A stretch of 64,000 bases of DNA from Gordoniibacillus chartarius (GTDB lineage: Bacteria > Bacillota > Bacilli > Paenibacillales > NBRC-103111), in assembly GCF_042432825.1 (NCBI RefSeq), contig NZ_JBHLWN010000076.1, positions 1 to 64,000 of the forward strand. Reading direction: 5' to 3'. Shown here piece by piece: positions 52,067-61,753 of this stretch (position 1 is its first letter; each line of letters starts with the position of its first letter). Under the pieces are notes generated by a model. The model saw only the letters and a list, made by a program, of their open reading frames with translations, was not told where the DNA came from and did not search any database. The position numbers were made by a program, and so were the translations under genes.

Positions 52067-53611
52067 CTACTTCTTCAGCTTCTGATAGGCCGCTTTATAT
52101 TCCGCTATCAGCTTGTCGCCGCCCGCTTTTTTCCACTTGTTGATTTCCTCCTGCCAGCCGGCTTCGTCGATCTTGCCCATAATAAATTTCGTTTGCGCGT
52201 CCATCATCATCTGATCGAGCTCCGAGCCCCGCTCCGAATACGTCATCGACTTCAGCGTGAGCGCCGGGTTGGGGACGATATACTTGATGCCGTCCGACTC
52301 CATCTTCGTCCCTTTCTCCCCGATCGGCACGTCCTTGAGCGGCTTCACATTGTAGCCTTCGAGCACGGTGAGATTATCCCGGTACGGCTTCACTTCACGC
52401 TGGAACATATTGAAGCCGTCGCCGATAAACTCCGTCTTGCCGTCGGCCGTATTGGCGAAGTGCGTTCCTTCGATGCCGCGGAGCAGCAGCGTGGACATCT
52501 CCGGATCCATCAGCTTATCGAGGAAGCCGAGCACCCGCTTCATCTCCTCCTCCGTCTTCACCGCCGATTTCGGAATAACGAGGAAGCCGTTGTTACCGTT
52601 CTCCGATGCGATGCGAATCCCTTTCGGCCCTTCGAAGCTGGCTACGTCGACGACCGCTTTCGGATTCGTCTTGTTCAGACGGTCCTGCTGGCTCTTGCCG
52701 TTCGTCGCGACACCGAACCGGATGCCGGCCCGGCCGGTATCCATCAGCTTCTCCGCCTCGGTCGCATCGATGACGGCGAAATCCTGATTGATCAAGTTTT
52801 CCGTGTACAAACGGCGGAACATCTTCAGTACGTCGAGAAACTCGGGTGTCGTATACTCCGGAGTGAAATTGCCGTCCTTGTCGACGCCCCACTTGTTGAC
52901 GCCGCCCATCATGACGGCGAAGCGGGTAATCATCGACGCTTGGCCTTCATTGTATTTCTTGTGCAGCACCATGCCGTACGTATCGTTCTTCCCGTTTTTG
53001 TCCGGATCGTTCAGTGTCAGCGCTTTCAGTACGTTGTACCACTCATCGAGCGTCTTCGGATAGGTCAGGTTCAGCGCATCCAACCAATCTTTGCGATATA
53101 CGGCAGCCCCGCGCCCCATGTTGCGGTACAGCGGTACGCCGTATATGTTGCCTTCGACCGAAATATTTTCGAAGAACTGCTTGTTTTGCGCGTTCAAATT
53201 CTTATAATCCTTCAAATACGGACCGACTTCCCAAAATAATTGCGACTCGATCGCGTTCGTAACCGTCGGGCCCTGGTTCACCTTCAGCAGCTTCGGCATT
53301 TCGTTGGAGGCCAGCATCACGTTGATTTTATCGTTATAGGCGGAGGAAGGAATCCACTGGAAGTCGATCTTCGTGTTTGTATACTTCTCGATGGCCTTCT
53401 CCACGGGATTGCCCTTGGCCGGAATGTCCCCGACCTGGGTGAAGGCGATGGTCAGGTTAAGCGGCGTCGTATCCTCGGCCGCGGCAGCCGGTTTGTCCCC
53501 GTAAGTTTGACCGGCAGACGACTGGCCTCCGGTGCTGCTGCAGGCGACCGACAGCGCCATCGTACCGCTCAAGGCTAACACTGTCCAGGTAAGCTTCTTG
53601 TTTCTTCTCAT
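52067..53611 (-). CDS. ABC sugar-binding lipoprotein, LplA type
   Basis: A 514-residue extracellular lipoprotein. Signal peptide with lipobox LSVAC (Cys near residue 24), Ser/Gly-rich linker, then a family 1 substrate-binding fold closely like the LplA protein at 38934-40487 (IPAKGNPVEKAIEKYTNTKIDFQWIPSSAYNDKINVMLASNEMP; WLDALNLTYPKTLDEWYNVLKALT). ATG at 53611 or the GTG one codon earlier follows GGGAGG. Last gene of its operon, 34 bases after the second permease. No hydrolase gene is nearby, so the substrate cannot be inferred. Confidence 0.91.
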   Translation of the reverse strand: MRRNKKLTWTVLALSGTMALSVACSSTGGQSSAGQTYGDKPAAAAEDTTPLNLTIAFTQVGDIPAKGNPVEKAIEKYTNTKIDFQWIPSSAYNDKINVMLASNEMPKLLKVNQGPTVTNAIESQLFWEVGPYLKDYKNLNAQNKQFFENISVEGNIYGVPLYRNMGRGAAVYRKDWLDALNLTYPKTLDEWYNVLKALTLNDPDKNGKNDTYGMVLHKKYNEGQASMITRFAVMMGGVNKWGVDKDGNFTPEYTTPEFLDVLKMFRRLYTENLINQDFAVIDATEAEKLMDTGRAGIRFGVATNGKSQQDRLNKTNPKAVVDVASFEGPKGIRIASENGNNGFLVIPKSAVKTEEEMKRVLGFLDKLMDPEMSTLLLRGIEGTHFANTADGKTEFIGDGFNMFQREVKPYRDNLTVLEGYNVKPLKDVPIGEKGTKMESDGIKYIVPNPALTLKSMTYSERGSELDQMMMDAQTKFIMGKIDEAGWQEEINKWKKAGGDKLIAEYKAAYQKLKK

Positions 53612-53645
53612 CACAAAGTAAACCTCCCCTATGATACGTTTCTGG

Positions 53646-54518
53646 TTATCCTTTGACCGAACCGAGCAGAACGCCTTTCGCAAAATGCTTCTGCAGGAAC
53701 GGGTAAACCGCGATAATCGGCAGCGTTGCGAACACGATGACCGCCATCTTGATCGTCAGCGGCTGAATATTCATTTCATCCATGTTCGTGTCGCCGATCC
53801 GGCTGCTCGCATTGATGACGATTTCCCGCAGAACAACTTGAATCGGCCATTTTGTATTCGTGTTAATATACATAACGGCGCTGAAAAACTTGTTCCAATG
53901 ATCGACTGCGTAAAACAAGCCGAAGGTGGCCATGGCCGGCAGCGACAGCGGGATGACGATACGCAGCAGAATGCCGAGATCGTTGCAGCCGTCGATTTTC
54001 GCAGAGTCCTCCAGCCCCTCGGGGATTTGCTGGAAAAAGTTTTTGAGCACGATCAGATTAAAGGCGCTGATCGCCGACGGAATCATGAGCGACCAGAGGG
54101 AGTCGATCATGCCCAGCGACTTGACCACATAATAAGTGGGAATGAGACCGCCGTTGAACAGCATCGTAAACAGCACGGCCAGCAAAATGAGGCGGCGCCC
54201 CTTGAAGCTGGGCCGCGAAAGCGGATACGCCAGCAGCGACGTGAGCACCAGGTTGATGAGCGTACCGAGCAAAGTGACATAGATGGAAACGCCCAAGCTT
54301 CGCACCAGCGTATTCGAGGAGAAAATGTACTGGTAGGCTGCCAGCGAAAACTCCTTCGGGTACAGGATAAAGCCTCCCTGCGCCACGATATGCGGAGCTG
54401 TGAACGAAACCGCCAGCACATACACGAACGGCAAGATGCAGACGAGCCCAATCAGACTCAGCAAGCTGTAATTGACCGCATCGAACAGCCGGTTGCTCCA
54501 TGTATTGTCGTGGTTCAT
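53646..54518 (-). CDS. ABC sugar permease, YtcP type
   Basis: A 290-residue inner-membrane permease with about six helices. EAA-type loop DSAKIDGCNDLGILLRIVIPLSLPAMATFGLF; C-terminus HFAKGVLLGSVKG, nearly the same as the aldouronate YtcP protein at 35196-36053. ATG at 54518 follows AAAGGAGACGG; upstream in-frame codons overlap the previous gene. Partner of the LplB-type permease 23 bases upstream. Confidence 0.93.
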   Translation of the reverse strand: MNHDNTWSNRLFDAVNYSLLSLIGLVCILPFVYVLAVSFTAPHIVAQGGFILYPKEFSLAAYQYIFSSNTLVRSLGVSIYVTLLGTLINLVLTSLLAYPLSRPSFKGRRLILLAVLFTMLFNGGLIPTYYVVKSLGMIDSLWSLMIPSAISAFNLIVLKNFFQQIPEGLEDSAKIDGCNDLGILLRIVIPLSLPAMATFGLFYAVDHWNKFFSAVMYINTNTKWPIQVVLREIVINASSRIGDTNMDEMNIQPLTIKMAVIVFATLPIIAVYPFLQKHFAKGVLLGSVKG

Positions 54519-54541
54519 GATCCGTCTCCTTTCTGCAGAGG

Positions 54542-55498
54542 TCAATAAACGCCCTCTTCACCGAAGCGCTTGGCCAGCCAGTTCGCGGCGAGCACGAGCA
54601 GCAGCCCTACGACCGATTTGAACAGGCCGACCGCCGCACTGTAGCCGAATTGCCCTTGCGTCAAGCCTTTGACGTACACATACGTATCGAACACTTCGCC
54701 GACCTCGCGGTTCGTCGGAGTCAGCATGAGGAAGATGTGCTCGAAGCCCGAATCGAGAAAATGGCCGAGCCGGAGAATGAGCAGGATGACGATCGTACTG
54801 CGGATGGCGGGCAAGGTGATGTGCCACAGCTGGCGCCAACGGCCGGCTCCATCCATACGGGCGGCTTCGTACAGCTGTAAATCAACCCCGGCGAGAGCGG
54901 CGAGGAAGATAATCGTTCCCCACCCGACTTCCTTCCAGACCGATTGCGAGACGATCATCGTCCGAAACCAATCCGGCTCCAGCAGGAACGCGATTTTCTC
55001 TCCGGAAACCGCATAGATCAGTTCATTGACGGCTCCGCCTTCGGTCGTGAACAAGATGTAAAAAATCCCGACGACGACGACCCATGAAACAAAGTGCGGA
55101 ATGTAAACGAGCGTCTGCACGAACCGTTTGAATCTCTCTCTCCTTACTTCGTTCAGCATTAAGGCAAGAACGATCGGCAGCGGGAAGAAAAAAATCAAAT
55201 TATAGACGGCGAGCACAAACGTATTGCGGAACAGCATCCAGAACTGCTCTTCGCCGAAGAAGCGCTCGAAATGCCGAAGCCCCACCCAGGGACTGCCGAA
55301 AAAACCGAGGTGCGGCTTGAAATCCTGGAACGCCATAATGATGCCGTACATCGGCACGTATTTGAATATCAGAAAATAGACGATCCCCGGCAAAGCCATC
55401 AAGTAAAGCCAGCGGTCCTTCAGCACATCTTTCGCCCATCCCAACTTGTTGTTAGCGCTTTCTTTAATGCGCGTATCAGCTTTCACTTGTGTATTCAC
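54542..55498 (-). CDS. ABC sugar permease, LplB type
   Basis: A 318-residue inner-membrane permease. First helix WLYLMALPGIVYFLIFKYVPMYGIIMAFQDFK; EAA-type loop YEAARMDGAGRWRQLWHITLPAIRSTIVIL. Very like the LplB protein at 36071-36985, so the two systems are probable paralogues. The start is GTG at 55498; AGGAGG is 14 bases away and GGGGA is closer. First transporter gene after the membrane-bound AraC regulator, with 276 bases between, where its promoter should lie. Confidence 0.92.
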   Translation of the reverse strand: MNTQVKADTRIKESANNKLGWAKDVLKDRWLYLMALPGIVYFLIFKYVPMYGIIMAFQDFKPHLGFFGSPWVGLRHFERFFGEEQFWMLFRNTFVLAVYNLIFFFPLPIVLALMLNEVRRERFKRFVQTLVYIPHFVSWVVVVGIFYILFTTEGGAVNELIYAVSGEKIAFLLEPDWFRTMIVSQSVWKEVGWGTIIFLAALAGVDLQLYEAARMDGAGRWRQLWHITLPAIRSTIVILLILRLGHFLDSGFEHIFLMLTPTNREVGEVFDTYVYVKGLTQGQFGYSAAVGLFKSVVGLLLVLAANWLAKRFGEEGVY

Positions 55499-55774
55499 TT
55501 CGTAGTCCCCAGCCTCCTTTCATGATCCTGCCTTGTCTTCGCCGCTTACTCCCATTATTGAGCCGCACGCGATAACATGCTATGGACCGTATGCAACTTC
55601 TTGCGAATCCCCCGTCAAACCTTTGATTTGCGCGGATTCCCCGGATCGTGTTACCCGAAACGAACCTGCATAAACCGATTGCAACTTCAAGAGTTCCCAT
55701 AGGCAAGGCCCCCGGTCCGGCGGGAAGACTTGCGCTTCACCGTCAGACGGAGGCCTTCAAGCGAAAGCCATGGC

Positions 55775-58126
55775 CTATTCTCCCGGCCGCCCGCACCGTT
55801 CGCGGTACTGCCCGGGCGTCATGCCGACCACTTTGCGGAACATCCGGATAAAGGCAGTCGTATTCGAGTAGTTCAGCTGGTCCGAAATGTCCGAGATTTT
55901 CAGCGTAGTCGTCTCCAGCCATTCCTTGGCCAGCCTCATCCGGTAATCCGCAACATACTCGCTGAATGTCATGCCGGTTTCCTTCTTAAATACCCGGCCC
56001 AAATACACCGGATGAAAGTTCAGCTCCGCCGCGCAGCCTTCCAGCGTTAAATCCTGATTGTATCTTTCCCGGATCAGCTGAATGACCTTACCCGCGATGC
56101 TCATATACTGATTCTCCGCTTGCCGGTTCAGATACTGGCCGATTGGAGCAAGCAGCCGGCTCTTCAACCAGTCCACAATCTCTCCGTGCGAGCTCAGCTT
56201 CATCAGCTGGGCGTACGAGGCGCCTTCGCCGAGCACATGATGCACCGCCGCACCCTTCTCCTGAATGACTTGATGAAGCCTCGATACGAGCTGCATCAGC
56301 ATGACGGGATATTCGTTAATACTGACGTTGCTTTTGGTAAGCTCGGATATATACGTTTCCAGCCATGGAACCGCCTTCGCCGTTCCACCGAGCTTCAGCG
56401 CCTGTACCAGCTGCTCCTCCGTCCATTTCAGCTGGGTATATGCGGCGGCAGCCATACCGCTTAAACCTGCTCGAACGTCTTCATAGTGCAAGATGATGCC
56501 GTGCCCCAGATGCAGGCGGCTCTTGAGCGCTTCCAGGCTTTCGTTGTAGGCGAGCGCCGCATCGGAGGTTCGGGTAAACGGACGGCTAATACCGATACTG
56601 ACGCTCACTTGAAGAAACTCCTGCACCTTCGCTCTGATCAGCTCCGCGACACTGCAGCAGTACTCCTTGAACTCGGCCTCTCCGGCCAGATCGCTCTTCA
56701 CAAGCGTCACCTGCGACTGATTCAGCAGAACGGGGCTGAATCTTTGCTGTGCGGGAACGAGCTCCCCGACCATATTGTGGATCGCAAATAACAGCAGCTC
56801 CCGATCATGGCTGCGGTAGCGCGTATCCTTCAGCGTATCGATCTGCAGCGTGAGAACGGCGAGCCGGCTCCATTCGGTCGGGAAGCCATACATCTTGCTC
56901 CGATGGGCAAAATCGCTTTCGGACAGCTGCCCGGCAAACAGCTTCAGCATCAAAAATTCTTTCAGCTGCGTGAATTGGTCCTGCATCTGCTGCTTCATCT
57001 GCTGCCCGGCGCTGAACAGCTTGCGAAACCGCTCCTCCAGCGAAGAAAATTCATCCCTCTCGTTCACGCCCTCGACAGGTACGGTTTGCGTCATCTCGTC
57101 CAGCCGCTTGATGGGCGAATACATCCGCCGGCTCATCATCCAGGCCAGCACACTAACAACGAGCAATATGGCGCCGTAAGCAACAACCGTGCCCACCGCG
57201 ATTTTCCGGGTTTGCCGCGTCATCTCGTCTATGGAAATAACGTACATGTAGATCCAGCCGTTATAAGCGGAATGCCGATAAGAGAAAATCATCCCCTTCC
57301 CGCCGACATCGCCGTATACGTATCCGGAGGACTCGCCGCCTTGGTGGATCCGCTCTTGAATTCGCGCAAGCGTCGGAGCAAGAGAGACCACCTCCTTCTC
57401 CCTGCCCGCCAGGAATTCGATTCCGTTCCGGTCGAACACATACATGCGCCCCAGCTCCTCCGTATGCTCGGACAATAGCGTACGGAATTGCGACTTGAGC
57501 AGCTCGATGATCAAAAATCCCCGGGGCTGCTGGGTAAACGGCAAAATCGGAAGCTTCTGCACCATGCGAATCGTATCGTTTCGGATGCTCTCCCCTTCGC
57601 TGTCAACGGCAAGGGCCGACGACCTCGTATCCCAGAACAAATTATTCGGATGCTTCGCGTACGTCTCCAGCTGTTCCCGAAGCGGATGCTCATTGAGCGG
57701 AATGACCGAAGTAAAGCTCATCATCCAATTATGCTCCTGATCCACCAAATAACCTCCGCTGATACCTGGAAGCGCTTGCAAATTGTAGAGTCCGGAAAAA
57801 AGATTTCGGACCCTGGTCAGATCCGTCACATCGAGCTTTTCCCCGAGAGCTGAAGTAACGGTCGGCGAGTTGGCATATTGAATGGCTGTAAGCTCCAGTG
57901 TCTTCATGATTTGTTCGATGCGCATTTGCGTCTGCGCAAGCAGCTGCATCTGGCCTTCCCTTGTCCGCTGCTCCGCATCGCCTTTCGCGACATAATAGGA
58001 AAACGTACCGAGCGCGAGCACCGGAATCGCCCCGATCAGCAGGCTGAATGCCAGAAGCAGCTTCATATACTTGGGTATACGTCCGATATTCTTCATCCAA
58101 ACAAGTATGTTAGCGGAGAACTTCAT
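55775..58126 (-). CDS. Membrane-bound AraC-family regulator (YtdP-like)
   Basis: A 783-residue one-component regulator. Transmembrane helix about 21-43 (LLLAFSLLIGAIPVLALGTF). An extracellular sensor region with Cache-like features reaches to about 300. The second helix is near 312-332 (VGTVVAYGAILLVVSVLAWMM), followed by a HAMP-like stretch. The long cytoplasmic middle has no clear motif. The C-terminal AraC domain has LTLEGCAAELNFHPVYLGRVFKKETGMTFSEYV and ISDISDQLNYSNTTAFIRMFRKVVGMTPGQYR. GGAGG lies nine bases before the ATG. Such proteins sense extracellular sugars and bind DNA from the membrane. It lies just upstream of the third LplABC operon on the same strand, its likely target. Confidence 0.91.
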   Translation of the reverse strand: MKFSANILVWMKNIGRIPKYMKLLLAFSLLIGAIPVLALGTFSYYVAKGDAEQRTREGQMQLLAQTQMRIEQIMKTLELTAIQYANSPTVTSALGEKLDVTDLTRVRNLFSGLYNLQALPGISGGYLVDQEHNWMMSFTSVIPLNEHPLREQLETYAKHPNNLFWDTRSSALAVDSEGESIRNDTIRMVQKLPILPFTQQPRGFLIIELLKSQFRTLLSEHTEELGRMYVFDRNGIEFLAGREKEVVSLAPTLARIQERIHQGGESSGYVYGDVGGKGMIFSYRHSAYNGWIYMYVISIDEMTRQTRKIAVGTVVAYGAILLVVSVLAWMMSRRMYSPIKRLDEMTQTVPVEGVNERDEFSSLEERFRKLFSAGQQMKQQMQDQFTQLKEFLMLKLFAGQLSESDFAHRSKMYGFPTEWSRLAVLTLQIDTLKDTRYRSHDRELLLFAIHNMVGELVPAQQRFSPVLLNQSQVTLVKSDLAGEAEFKEYCCSVAELIRAKVQEFLQVSVSIGISRPFTRTSDAALAYNESLEALKSRLHLGHGIILHYEDVRAGLSGMAAAAYTQLKWTEEQLVQALKLGGTAKAVPWLETYISELTKSNVSINEYPVMLMQLVSRLHQVIQEKGAAVHHVLGEGASYAQLMKLSSHGEIVDWLKSRLLAPIGQYLNRQAENQYMSIAGKVIQLIRERYNQDLTLEGCAAELNFHPVYLGRVFKKETGMTFSEYVADYRMRLAKEWLETTTLKISDISDQLNYSNTTAFIRMFRKVVGMTPGQYRERCGRPGE

Positions 58127-58258
58127 AGGCTCAGGCCTCCAATTCTTATTGAATGAATATGTTCTCCGTTTCCCACCTTATTCCTTTCGAGCCACAATAA
58201 GAAATTGTACGAAATAATACCAGCACCTTAGGCGAAGGTAAACGATGGACTCAACCAA

Positions 58259-59362
58259 TCAGTCGTCAGAGGCCGGCATCCAGCCCGACAGCTCGGCTCC
58301 GCCGCCCGGACGATTCGCCGCGTTTAGCTCTCCCCCGTGGCGTTGAATGACCGACCGTGAAATCGACAGCCCTAGTCCCGCTCCGCCCGTTGCCCGGCTC
58401 CGCGACGGATCTCCGCGGTACAACGGCTCAAAAGCGCGCTCGAGCTCTTCGGCGGAGAAGCCCTCCCCCTCATCCCATACGGCGAACGATACTTTGGCGC
58501 CTTCCCGCGAGCAGCATACGGTAACCCGACCTTCGGGCGGGCTATGTCTTACCGCGTTATCCAGCAGATTGTTCATCGCCCGCTCCAATAGCTGGGCATC
58601 GCCGGTAACGTTGCAGGCGTCCGCAGTAAACTCCGTTACAATGGCGACCCGTTTCATACGAGCTTGCGGAGTCAAGCTATCGATCGAAGCCTGAAAGATG
58701 AGCTTCAGATCAACGGTGCGGCGAAGAAGCTCCGGCGTGAGCAATTCCGTCTTCGTAAACGTAAAGAGCTCCTCGACTAACCGATCCAGCTGCGCCGATT
58801 TCTCCTTGCACACCGCGACATATTTCGCCATCTGCTCCGGCGACTGCACGATGCCTTGCTCCAGCCCATCCAAATAGCCGCGCAATGCAAACAACGGCGT
58901 TCTCAGATCATGGGCCAGTGCGGCCATGACGAACCGCCGCTGCTCCTCCAGCTCCGCCTGCTTCATGAACGATTGCCGCAGCCCTTGCACCATGACATCG
59001 AACCCGACCTGCACATCGGCGATTTCGGCAACCCCCCGCCGCGGCAGCTGAACGTCCCAATCTCCCTTGGCAAGCTGTCTCGCGGCAAGGCTCATGCTCT
59101 CGAGCGGCTGCAGCACGAGTCTGCGCATGGCGGTCCCGGCAATGACGAAAGCAAGCAGCAGCCCGGCGGCAGCCGCAGCCGTTTGCGGTACGTAGGCAAG
59201 CTCCCCGCCCATACGCTCGTCAGCCGTTTGCCGGGACTCATGCTCCCCCAGCCTCCATGACTTCGTTACGATCGCATTCGCGGTTACAAAGCTAATCCAC
59301 GGCAGCGTAAGAATGAGCAAGAAGCCGAGGATCGTCAATGTTCGAATTCGCATTGTTCCCAT
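58259..59362 (-). CDS. Sensor histidine kinase
   Basis: A 367-residue membrane kinase. Helix one about 7-30, a short outside loop of about 30 residues, helix two about 60-83, then HAMP (LQPLESMSLAARQLAKGDWDVQL). HisKA domain with His151 in AALAHDLRTPLFALRGYLDG. HATPase with NLLDNAVRHSP, DEGEGF and GAGLGLSISRSVIQRHGG. The very short outside loop suggests sensing in the membrane, as in the cell-envelope-stress kinases of Firmicutes (inference). ATG at 59362 follows GGAGGGTAAC; its first base is two bases after the regulator stop. Confidence 0.92.
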   Translation of the reverse strand: MGTMRIRTLTILGFLLILTLPWISFVTANAIVTKSWRLGEHESRQTADERMGGELAYVPQTAAAAAGLLLAFVIAGTAMRRLVLQPLESMSLAARQLAKGDWDVQLPRRGVAEIADVQVGFDVMVQGLRQSFMKQAELEEQRRFVMAALAHDLRTPLFALRGYLDGLEQGIVQSPEQMAKYVAVCKEKSAQLDRLVEELFTFTKTELLTPELLRRTVDLKLIFQASIDSLTPQARMKRVAIVTEFTADACNVTGDAQLLERAMNNLLDNAVRHSPPEGRVTVCCSREGAKVSFAVWDEGEGFSAEELERAFEPLYRGDPSRSRATGGAGLGLSISRSVIQRHGGELNAANRPGGGAELSGWMPASDD

Positions 59363-59363
59363 G

Positions 59364-60050
59364 TTACCCTCCTTCGAACCGATAGCCAACGCCCCACACA
59401 TTGACCAAATATGTCGGGTGACTTGGGTCGGCTTCAATCTTGTCGCGAAGCCGGCTCATATGCACGCGAATCGTATGCTTATCGCCAACCCCCTCCCAGA
59501 ACCGCTGCAGCAGCTGATCGTAGGACACGACAAATCTGGGATGTTCGACGAACCAAAGCAGCAAATCATACTCCCTCGGCGTCAACGATACGATCTGTCC
59601 GTCCGCCCATACTTCCCTGGTCGCCAAATCCAGCTTCAGGCGGCCATAGTCCAGCAGCTTCCGGTTCGCTCCCCGCTTAGCGCCGGATCGGCGCAGCACA
59701 GCCTTCACTCTTGCTATGATTTCACCGGGCGAAGCATTTTTGACGATATAGTCGTCTCCGCCTAAGGTCAATCCCCGAATTTTGTCCACATCGTCACTGC
59801 GGGCGCTTAAGAACAAGATCGGCACATCGCTCTCCGCCCGAATCGTCCGGCACAGCTCGAAGCCGTTGATCCCCGGCATCATGATATCCAGTACGATGCA
59901 GTGAATCGGGCTCTCGCGGAACAACGTCAGCGCCTGTCCCGCTCCATCCGCCGTCTTGACCTGAAAGCCCTCGTACTCCAAAAAATCCCGCAGCAATTCG
60001 ACTATACTTTCGTCGTCATCCACAACCAAAACCGTCAATCGATCGTTCAC
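59364..60050 (-). CDS. OmpR-family response regulator
   Basis: A 228-residue regulator. Receiver 1-118 with DDDE at 11-14, phospho-acceptor Asp55 in IVLDIMMPGINGFEL and Lys in GGDDYIVKNASPGE. Winged-helix DNA-binding domain 130-228 (LKLDLATREVWADGQIVSLTPREYDLLLW; VRVHMSRLRDKIEAD-type recognition helix as IRVHMSRLRDKIEAD). The start is GTG at 60050 with GGAGGAG upstream. The normal PxxP-type KPF motif after the receiver Lys reads KNASPGE, a small departure. Coupled to the kinase gene. The 22-bp-period direct repeat at 60167-60199 is a candidate target site. Confidence 0.93.
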   Translation of the reverse strand: MNDRLTVLVVDDDESIVELLRDFLEYEGFQVKTADGAGQALTLFRESPIHCIVLDIMMPGINGFELCRTIRAESDVPILFLSARSDDVDKIRGLTLGGDDYIVKNASPGEIIARVKAVLRRSGAKRGANRKLLDYGRLKLDLATREVWADGQIVSLTPREYDLLLWFVEHPRFVVSYDQLLQRFWEGVGDKHTIRVHMSRLRDKIEADPSHPTYLVNVWGVGYRFEGG

Positions 60051-60166
60051 GATGCTCCTCCCCGCAGCCAGCCTGCCGTATATTCCGTTTGATTGCCCCA
60101 TCCGGTGAACAACTACAAGTAAGTTTACCATGTTTTCCTTTCATGAACCCGTTCGATCGGAGCTTC

Positions 60167-60199
60167 GTGACGGTTTGTTGATACATTTGTGACAGTTTG
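60167..60199 (+). promoter_or_regulatory. Direct repeat, candidate OmpR-type binding site
   Basis: GTGACGGTTTG (60167-60177) and GTGACAGTTTG (60189-60199) are exactly 22 bp apart, two helical turns, with one difference in 11. OmpR-family regulators bind such tandem sites. It lies between the divergent response-regulator and DJ-1/PfpI genes. A TAAGAT at 60227 could be the -10 of the rightward promoter. Confidence 0.6.
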
Positions 60200-60276
60200 G
60201 CGCATGTCATCGTGATGTTCATCTCGTAAGATGATAGGGAGCCTCAGGAAACGGCTGTTGCAGAATGGAGGAGCTA

Positions 60277-61035
60277 ATGGATATGCATGTTCAAATCGTA
60301 CTGTTTGACGGCTTTGATTTATTGGATGCTCTGGCCCCTTACGAGGTGTTCAGCGCTGCTCAAATGCTCACGGGAGACACGCTGCGCGTTCAGCTCGTCA
60401 CCGCTGAAGGAGCAAGGGCCGTGCCGAGCGGCGGCAATGGACTGCGTATGGAAGCAAGCGGCAAGCTGGATCCGGAACGCCGTGGTATTATTATCGTTCC
60501 GGGCGCATCCGGTCCTGTCGACGACGACGGCCCCGATTCGATCCCGGCTGTATTGGCCCGGGCCATGTCCACAACGTTAACCGATCGTATGAAAATGGCC
60601 CTGCACCGGGAAGGCGTCACGGTAGCGGCGGTATGCGGCGGTTCGCTGCTGCTGGCGATGGGCGGCTTGCTGGCCGGGAGACCGGCTGTCACCCATCACT
60701 TTGGCATGGAGCTGCTCGAAGCGACCGGAGCCGTTCCCGTTCCCGCACGTATCGTCGATGACGGCAATCTGATCACAAGCGGAGGCGTTACTTCGGGACT
60801 CGATGCTGCGATTTACTTGGTTGAACGGGAGCTTGGACCGCGTATTGCCCATGAAGTCGAGCAATGGTTTGAATTTGAACGGAGGGGGACGGTTTGGCGA
60901 AGCTGCGGTCTAGCGCCTTCCGGTTCTAAGAAAAAGTCGGCTGCCGTCCGGGGGGAGCAAGGCGCTGCTTCGATCCCTAGCCCTCAGCCGTCATCCCAAT
61001 TAACGGGCACTCGAAGCATGGAGCCTGAGCGGTGA
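60277..61035 (+). CDS. DJ-1/PfpI-family protein
   Basis: A 252-residue cytoplasmic protein of the class I glutamine amidotransferase-like superfamily. The nucleophile-elbow Cys120 is in VAAVCGGSLLLAMGGLLAGR, followed by PAVTHHFG with a His as next triad member. N-terminus VQIVLFDGFDLLDALAPYEVF is typical of DJ-1/PfpI and of the ThiJ-like half of some AraC regulators, but no HTH is present. A basic/Ser-rich tail of about 40 residues is unusual. GGAGG precedes ATG at 60277 by five bases; ATG at 60283 is also possible. Members include isonitrile hydratases and deglycases; activity unknown here. Confidence 0.86.
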   Translation: MDMHVQIVLFDGFDLLDALAPYEVFSAAQMLTGDTLRVQLVTAEGARAVPSGGNGLRMEASGKLDPERRGIIIVPGASGPVDDDGPDSIPAVLARAMSTTLTDRMKMALHREGVTVAAVCGGSLLLAMGGLLAGRPAVTHHFGMELLEATGAVPVPARIVDDGNLITSGGVTSGLDAAIYLVERELGPRIAHEVEQWFEFERRGTVWRSCGLAPSGSKKKSAAVRGEQGAASIPSPQPSSQLTGTRSMEPER

Positions 61036-61049
61036 AAGGAAGGGAACTT

Positions 61050-61679
61050 ATGGGAAAGGGCCGAATCGCATATAAGCTCGTCGCTTGCGCCAGCATCATG
61101 CTCATCCTCTATACTTTGGCGAACATCCTCTTCATCGATCCCGAGTTCAAAGAGTTTCTCCGTCACAAAACCGGCTTGAGGCGCCCGCTTCCCCTCCCGG
61201 CCTGGTTCAATGTCGTCTACGTTCATGTCGCATTCGCTTGTATCGCAATGGCGGCGGGAGTACTCAATTTTTCCAAACGCCTCTTGCACCGATATCGCCA
61301 ATTTCACCGCATCAACGGTTACGTTTACATGGCTTCCGTCATCGTTGTCGTGCTGTCGTCCGGATACTTGGCGCCTTATGCCACCGGCGGGAGGATCAGC
61401 AGCGTCGGATTCAATGTGCTCAACATCGTCTGGCTCCTTATCACCGCTAAGGCTTTTATCGAAATCAAAAATAAGCGGATCACCTCGCATAAGCACTGGA
61501 TGATACGCAGCTATGCGTTCTGTTTTACCAACGTTTGCATTCATCTGCTGACTGCGGTTTATGTCGGAGGGTTTGGCTTGAATTATCCGGTCAGCTATAC
61601 GCTCGGCTTATACAGTGCGATCGCGCTGCTGCTGGCGGTTCCTCAGCTGCTGATCCGGTTCGGACGGACTCAACTGTGA
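61050..61679 (+). CDS. DUF2306 membrane protein
   Basis: A 209-residue inner-membrane protein with about six hydrophobic helices. Conserved-looking residues include His in VYVHVAFACIAMAAG, LLHRYRQFHRINGYVYM and ITSHKHWMIRSYAFC, matching the His-containing pattern of DUF2306 proteins. The function of the family is unknown; the membrane-embedded His residues resemble heme or quinone sites, but this is speculation. AAGGGAACTT precedes ATG at 61050. It is 14 bases after the DJ-1/PfpI gene, so the two are likely co-transcribed and possibly controlled by the divergent two-component pair. Confidence 0.8.
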   Translation: MGKGRIAYKLVACASIMLILYTLANILFIDPEFKEFLRHKTGLRRPLPLPAWFNVVYVHVAFACIAMAAGVLNFSKRLLHRYRQFHRINGYVYMASVIVVVLSSGYLAPYATGGRISSVGFNVLNIVWLLITAKAFIEIKNKRITSHKHWMIRSYAFCFTNVCIHLLTAVYVGGFGLNYPVSYTLGLYSAIALLLAVPQLLIRFGRTQL

Positions 61680-61753
61680 GCAGAAGCAGCCCAAATATTT
61701 CGGTATGAAGGTGTGATGCTGAGGGTACGCTAACTCTAAAACGGAGGTATAAT

